Shown in pieces: positions 44,867 to 48,017 of a stretch of 48,017 nt of DNA (position 1 is the stretch's first letter; each line of letters starts with the position of its first letter). The DNA is from Rhodospirillaceae bacterium. Lineage in GTDB: Bacteria > Pseudomonadota > Alphaproteobacteria > Bin65. A model generated the notes under the pieces. That model was not told the DNA's origin and ran no database searches. It was given only the letters and a program-made list of their open reading frames with translations. Made by a program: the position numbers and the translations under genes. The stretch spans positions 1-48,017 of the forward strand of contig VXNK01000028.1 in the NCBI GenBank assembly GCA_009840595.1. Direction: 5' to 3'.

Positions 44867-45118
44867 ATGAGAAGCGGCGACGAAATGCTGCAACAGATTG
44901 TTGAGAAGTCCGCAATGGATGCGGATTTCAGGCAACAGCTGCTCGCAGATCCAAAAACGACGATCAGCGAGGAATTGGGTATTACAATTCCCGACTCGAT
45001 GAGCATCCAGGTCCATGAGAGCGACATGCAGACGGTGCATCTTGCATTGCCGCCGGACCCGAACATCACCGAGGAGCAGCTCGAGGCTATCTCGGCCGGC
45101 TTGTGCTGCTGCTGGTAA
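44867..45118 (+). CDS. NHLP-family (proteusin-type) RiPP precursor with five-residue core
   Basis: 83 residues from ATG 44867, with GAAGGAG eight bases upstream. Residues 6-78 are a nitrile-hydratase-alpha-like leader: QQIVEKSAMDADFRQQLLAD, ELGITIPDSMSIQVHES, VHLALPPDPNITEEQLEA, ending ISAG at a C39-type cleavage point. What remains is Leu79-Cys-Cys-Cys-Trp83. Typical NHLP precursors carry cores of 15-50 residues, so this one is extreme. The three cysteines and terminal Trp are obvious modification sites for the halogenase-like enzyme and unknown partners. It is followed by a strong terminator, so it forms its own abundant transcript. Confidence 0.88.
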   Translation: MRSGDEMLQQIVEKSAMDADFRQQLLADPKTTISEELGITIPDSMSIQVHESDMQTVHLALPPDPNITEEQLEAISAGLCCCW

Positions 45119-45190
45119 ACCGGGTTCCCGGCGCGTAGCCGTCAGGGGTGCGGAAAACCCGGCATCCCGGCTCGCGTATCGCTCGTTCCG

Positions 45191-45231
45191 ACCCCTTCCG
45201 CTCCGGGCAGGCGCGGAGGGGGTTGTTTTTT
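45191..45231 (+). terminator. Rho-independent terminator after precursor gene
   Basis: ACCCCTTCCGC (45191-45201) pairs with GCGGAGGGGGT (45213-45223) with one G-T, followed by TGTTTTTTT. The strongest terminator in the window, 73 bases after the precursor stop; on the other strand it also lies just past the end of the 372-residue gene. Confidence 0.8.
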
Positions 45232-45277
45232 CCGCCCGGGGCCGGAACCAACAGGGCCGGAACTAACTCGGCCGGAA

Positions 45278-46396
45278 CTAAAACGAGACCGCGCCGGAAA
45301 GCACCATAAAGACGTAGGCCTTGGCTTTTTGAAGCCGGTTTCCGGATACGACCAGCTTGATGTGGTGAATGCCGCGGAGCAGCACAAAACGCCCGGATTT
45401 GGCAAAGAGCGGCGTCGGTTTCGATACCCAGCCGGCAAGCGCCGCAAGTTTTTCCGGAACGACGATGTCCTCATGGCTCAGGGCGTCCAGAAACGGATCC
45501 CAGTCGGTCAGCCCGTCGAGCCAGTAACGCGAATCCTTCGTATATCTTTGTTTGACAATGAGCGTCAGGCCGAGCGTCGGACCCAGACCCTGTTCCCCGA
45601 CGTCGATATTCACCCCCGTCCTGATAATCGGTACGCGTTCCCTGAAGCGCGAAATCACGGAATCGACAGCCGGTATCCGGCCCGGCCAATCCGTATTTTC
45701 GAGATAGGAACCTAAATCCTTCTGCGATTTGAAGCCCATAATAGCCAGGCGGATTTCCCGTGAGCGCGAGGGAAATACGCCGAAAGAATCCATGCGCGTA
45801 TCTTCGGGTTGCGCCAGGTATGCCCGCTCGACATTTTCCCGTTGGGCACCGTTTATTTCCCAGCCCACGCAGGAAACCAGCGCATCGACCACCGCACCGA
45901 CATCGTTGGCCTGACCGGCTGCGCCGACGATCGGCCGTTCGCCGGGCCGGAGAAACATGCCCGGAAACGAAGCATCGCCGTTCTGCGCCGAGCCGATGTC
46001 GTATTCCAGCATCAGCTTGCGGCCGACAATGTCCCGCAGAGGCGAATTTTCGGCCTCCATTAGCCCGAACAGCCTGTCGATCGCCTTCGCCGTCTCATCC
46101 GTCCTGTCGGTCCGCGCGCGCTGCCGGAAAAACGCCGCCGGCCCGGTTCCGCTCGCCAGAGAAACGCCGAAATCCGCCTCCGGCCTGCGGGCATGCAGCG
46201 GCAGTTCGAAACCGAACGGAAGGGCGCCCATTTCGATCGGAAGGCCGCCGGCGCGCTCGAGGATGCGGGCCCATTCCGACTCTCCGATCAGGACCGGCGA
46301 AACCCTGTTTCGAAAATGCCCGAGCAAATCGCCCATGGTGCCGCCCTCTTCGGCGAGACGGTTCTGGGTAAGGGCGATTGCTTCGTCAGTATCCAT
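45278..46396 (-). CDS. Unrecognised RiPP-locus protein (372 residues)
   Basis: 372 residues from ATG 46396 (MDTDEAIALTQNRLAEEGGT). No signal peptide or TM helix; a soluble, mixed alpha/beta protein. Segments that look constrained: MGALPFGFELPLHARRPEAD, LEYDIGSAQNG, GINIDVGEQGLGPTLGLTLI-like strand pattern (residues about 262-280), DWDPFLDALSHEDIVVPEKL, and the C-terminal RGIHHIKLVVSGNRLQKAKA. The repeated single-strand pattern and closing HIKLV...KAKAYV faintly recall ABBA-fold peptide prenyltransferases, but I cannot establish this. It begins 40 bases after the leader-toroid fusion gene on the same strand and so is probably cotranscribed with it, which points to a role in maturing the peptide. 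Confidence 0.7.
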   Translation of the reverse strand: MDTDEAIALTQNRLAEEGGTMGDLLGHFRNRVSPVLIGESEWARILERAGGLPIEMGALPFGFELPLHARRPEADFGVSLASGTGPAAFFRQRARTDRTDETAKAIDRLFGLMEAENSPLRDIVGRKLMLEYDIGSAQNGDASFPGMFLRPGERPIVGAAGQANDVGAVVDALVSCVGWEINGAQRENVERAYLAQPEDTRMDSFGVFPSRSREIRLAIMGFKSQKDLGSYLENTDWPGRIPAVDSVISRFRERVPIIRTGVNIDVGEQGLGPTLGLTLIVKQRYTKDSRYWLDGLTDWDPFLDALSHEDIVVPEKLAALAGWVSKPTPLFAKSGRFVLLRGIHHIKLVVSGNRLQKAKAYVFMVLSGAVSF

Positions 46397-46436
46397 ACCG
46401 GTTCCTCAGGCGGCTGCGGGAGCGGAATCGAATCCG

Positions 46437-47738
46437 TCAGGCTCCCAGGGTTTCAACGAGACGCTCCAGCGCTTCGATGCAGAACGCCGTGGTCACGGCT
46501 TCGGAGCCATGCCCTATCCGTCCCACGATGCCCCACTTTAGCTCCTGATCGCCAAAGGCGAGAAGTTCCGGCCAGCTGCCGTCTTCGTGCTGCGCGCTTA
46601 CGAGCTTTTCCGCCTGGCGTCCGGCCTCGGTTCTTTCGAGGCTCCCGATATCGTGGAGCGCCGACACCGCCTGGGCGGTCTGCAGGACATTGCCGAAGTC
46701 TCCGTCGCCGTCGCGCAGGCCCAGGATGCGGTCCGCCAGCATCGGGCGGAGCCGTTCAAGCGCGGGCCGCGCGCGAACGAGGGCGCGGGCGACCGCATAG
46801 TAGATCGCGACGGTGTCGGGATACCATTTGGACGTGCCCTCGAGTCTGTCCTCGGCAATCGCGCTTTCCAGCCATCGCTGGGCATCCCGGGTTTCGGGGC
46901 GGTCGCCGAGATAGGCGATGACATTCGCATTGACCACGGGGTCGGCTTCGATACGGAAGGGCGACACGACATCGGGTTCGCCGTCCGCCAGCACCCAGGT
47001 CAGAAAACAGCCGTCCTCATTCCGGTTCTTCAGGATTTGCGGAACGTTCCTGCCCAGCAGGATCCACGGGTGCGTCCCGATGACAAGCGAACAGAGCGCG
47101 GTACTATCGAGATCCTGGGGAAGGTGGCGGTAATAGCGCCACAATCCGGGGTATTCGGCGGTGTCGGCAAGATATGCCCTTGTGGCGGCGCAGATCGCCC
47201 TGGCCCGCGCGTCGCCGCAACGCTCCAGGGCAAGCGCGCAGAGGGCCGAGACGAAGGGAGGTCTTTCGAAGTGCCGGGGGATGTCCGGGTCGGCCGTATT
47301 GAACCGGATGCAGTGCCAGGCCCCGTTTTCGCCGACGGCGGATTCGAGGAAGCCGAGGCCGCGGCGGATGCTGTCCCGCCCCGCTCCTGCAAGCGCCCCG
47401 GAGGCCGGCGCGTTCCCCGGGGCCCCCGTCCGCCGGGGCGCCGGGGGGCGAAGGGGCGGTGCGGGGTCGTACATTGTCTTGCGCAGGAACTCGAGGGACG
47501 CGGCGCCGGTTTTCGCCGCCTCCCGTTCGGCTTCGCTGAATTTGCCGGGCGGCGGCAGCACCAGATGCGTGGCGGTATCGGTTTCTTCGTGCACGAAAAT
47601 CTCGTGCCCTTCGGGCAGCGTCACGCCGAATTCCCGCTCGATCGTTTCCCCGGGCCTTGCGAGAAGGCGTTCGCGAAAATCGGCGTCTTCTCCGGCCCTG
47701 GACCGGAGGCGCGCTTCCGCGTCGACAGGTTTCTCCAC
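46437..47738 (-). CDS. NHLP leader fused to squalene-cyclase/prenyltransferase-like alpha/alpha-toroid
   Basis: 433 residues from GTG 47738, with GGAGGAG five bases upstream. Residues about 10-78 are a clear second NHLP leader: EDADFRERLLARPGETIERE, FGVTLPEGHEIFVHEE, THLVLPPPGKFSEAEREAAK, lining up with the precursor without gaps. A proline/alanine-rich linker (about 91-120) leads to an all-helical domain (120-433) with repeats of terpenoid-cyclase/prenyltransferase type: ENGAWHCIRF, HLPQDLDSTALCSLV, NEDGCFLTWVL, DGDGDFGNVLQTAQAVSALH, QHEDGSWPELLAFGD. DLDST (209-213) sits like the DxDD acid of class II cyclases, with one Asp replaced by Ser. The fusion is either an enzyme that carries its own leader or a large exported substrate. 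Confidence 0.8.
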   Translation of the reverse strand: MEKPVDAEARLRSRAGEDADFRERLLARPGETIEREFGVTLPEGHEIFVHEETDTATHLVLPPPGKFSEAEREAAKTGAASLEFLRKTMYDPAPPLRPPAPRRTGAPGNAPASGALAGAGRDSIRRGLGFLESAVGENGAWHCIRFNTADPDIPRHFERPPFVSALCALALERCGDARARAICAATRAYLADTAEYPGLWRYYRHLPQDLDSTALCSLVIGTHPWILLGRNVPQILKNRNEDGCFLTWVLADGEPDVVSPFRIEADPVVNANVIAYLGDRPETRDAQRWLESAIAEDRLEGTSKWYPDTVAIYYAVARALVRARPALERLRPMLADRILGLRDGDGDFGNVLQTAQAVSALHDIGSLERTEAGRQAEKLVSAQHEDGSWPELLAFGDQELKWGIVGRIGHGSEAVTTAFCIEALERLVETLGA

Positions 47739-47809
47739 TGATCTCCTCCGCCCTCACGGGTTCCGGCCGGGCGCGAATTCCCGGCGCCAGAAGCGACGCA
47801 AGCGCGGGA

Positions 47810-47840
47810 ATAATGGCGGGCCAATCCCGTTTCTTGTCAA
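47810..47840 (-). promoter_or_regulatory. Possible promoter of the leader-toroid operon
   Basis: On the minus strand TTGACA (47835-47840) and CATTAT (47810-47815), spacing 19 bases, about 70 bases ahead of the GTG at 47738. The long spacing would suit an activated promoter. The CATGACA cluster lies about 70 bases further upstream. Confidence 0.4.
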
Positions 47841-47908
47841 GGGCGGCGGGCCCGGCCCGGCCCCTCGATCCGATTCGGTCTGCAGCCGTCCGGCCGGGGT
47901 TTCGGGGA

Positions 47909-47935
47909 TGTCAGGAAATGTCATGAAATGTCATG
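47909..47935 (-). repeat. Three CATGACA-type direct repeats, 10-bp period, second cluster
   Basis: On the minus strand CATGACA (47929-47935), CATGACA (47919-47925) and CCTGACA (47909-47915), each separated by TTT. Same unit, spacing and count as 2128-2154. It lies upstream of the leader-toroid operon and could be its control site. The remaining bases to the window end (47936-48017) show no gene. Confidence 0.5.
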
Positions 47936-48017
47936 ATTCCTCCATTTACCCCCTCTTTGCCGCCCCGGCCCCCGAGCCGTGTGTGGACGCCTCCGTGGAT
48001 GCAAGCGGTTTTTTGGT

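Overview
This GC-rich (roughly two-thirds G+C) window looks like a chromosomal piece of an alphaproteobacterium, probably a Rhodospirillales-like or uncultured marine lineage. The signs are the sfsA-map pair, an L21 with a long lysine/alanine tail and helix-hairpin-helix end, GTTC-N7-GTTC sites matching the alphaproteobacterial LexA box, and abundant FAD/GcvT and MttB-type methylated-amine genes. No rRNA, CRISPR array, transposase or phage gene was seen. Very long antisense ORFs occur throughout and are composition artefacts.

Layout. 1-7.9 kb is housekeeping and accessory: a LuxR-type regulator cut off inside its DNA-binding domain, tRNA-Ser(CGA), map, sfsA, a CinA/MoaB-domain protein, a small membrane protein, tRNA-Leu(TAA), an orphan HigA-like antitoxin, a hemerythrin-domain protein, a nitronate monooxygenase-like enzyme and tRNA-Glu(TTC). 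8-15.3 kb has a membrane class III nucleotide cyclase, an orphan RHH antitoxin, a YghU-type GST, the fused acyl-CoA mutase IcmF and a BrnT/BrnA toxin-antitoxin pair with a clear operator. 15.4-24.9 kb is a five-gene operon for methylated amines: two non-pyrrolysine MttB-family methyltransferases flank a DAO-type oxidase and two tandem dimethylglycine/sarcosine dehydrogenase-like FAD-GcvT proteins. 25.5-30.4 kb is a polyamine-type ABC importer with an unusual adenosine-deaminase-like protein. 30.4-32.5 kb has a 2OG-Fe(II) oxygenase, rpmA and rplU.

33.9-47.7 kb is the most interesting part: a ribosomally made peptide (RiPP) locus of the NHLP (nitrile hydratase leader peptide, proteusin) type. 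It has a short membrane-fusion protein, two NHLP ABC transporters (one with a C39 leader peptidase), an MMPL/RND exporter, a LolA-like periplasmic protein, a flavin-dependent tryptophan-halogenase-like enzyme with its catalytic Lys and Glu, and an 83-residue precursor. The precursor leader ends in ISAG, followed by only five residues, LCCCW. On the opposite strand lie an unrecognised 372-residue protein and a 433-residue protein whose N-terminus is a second copy of the NHLP leader, joined by a proline-rich linker to a squalene-cyclase/prenyltransferase-like alpha/alpha-toroid. The inferred scheme is: precursor made, Trp (and perhaps Cys) modified on the leader-bound peptide, leader removed by the C39 transporter, product moved on by the RND/LolA-like pair.

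Non-coding structure includes two copies of a 35-bp block (TetR-operator-like palindrome plus T7 tract), each followed by an identical LexA-type box in gene-free stretches; two clusters of three 10-bp-spaced CATGACA repeats; a 108-bp palindromic repeat; a CTGAGCTTGTCGAAGG-type repeat inside a gene; and an 11-bp motif shared by the regions upstream of the RiPP transporter operon and the precursor.
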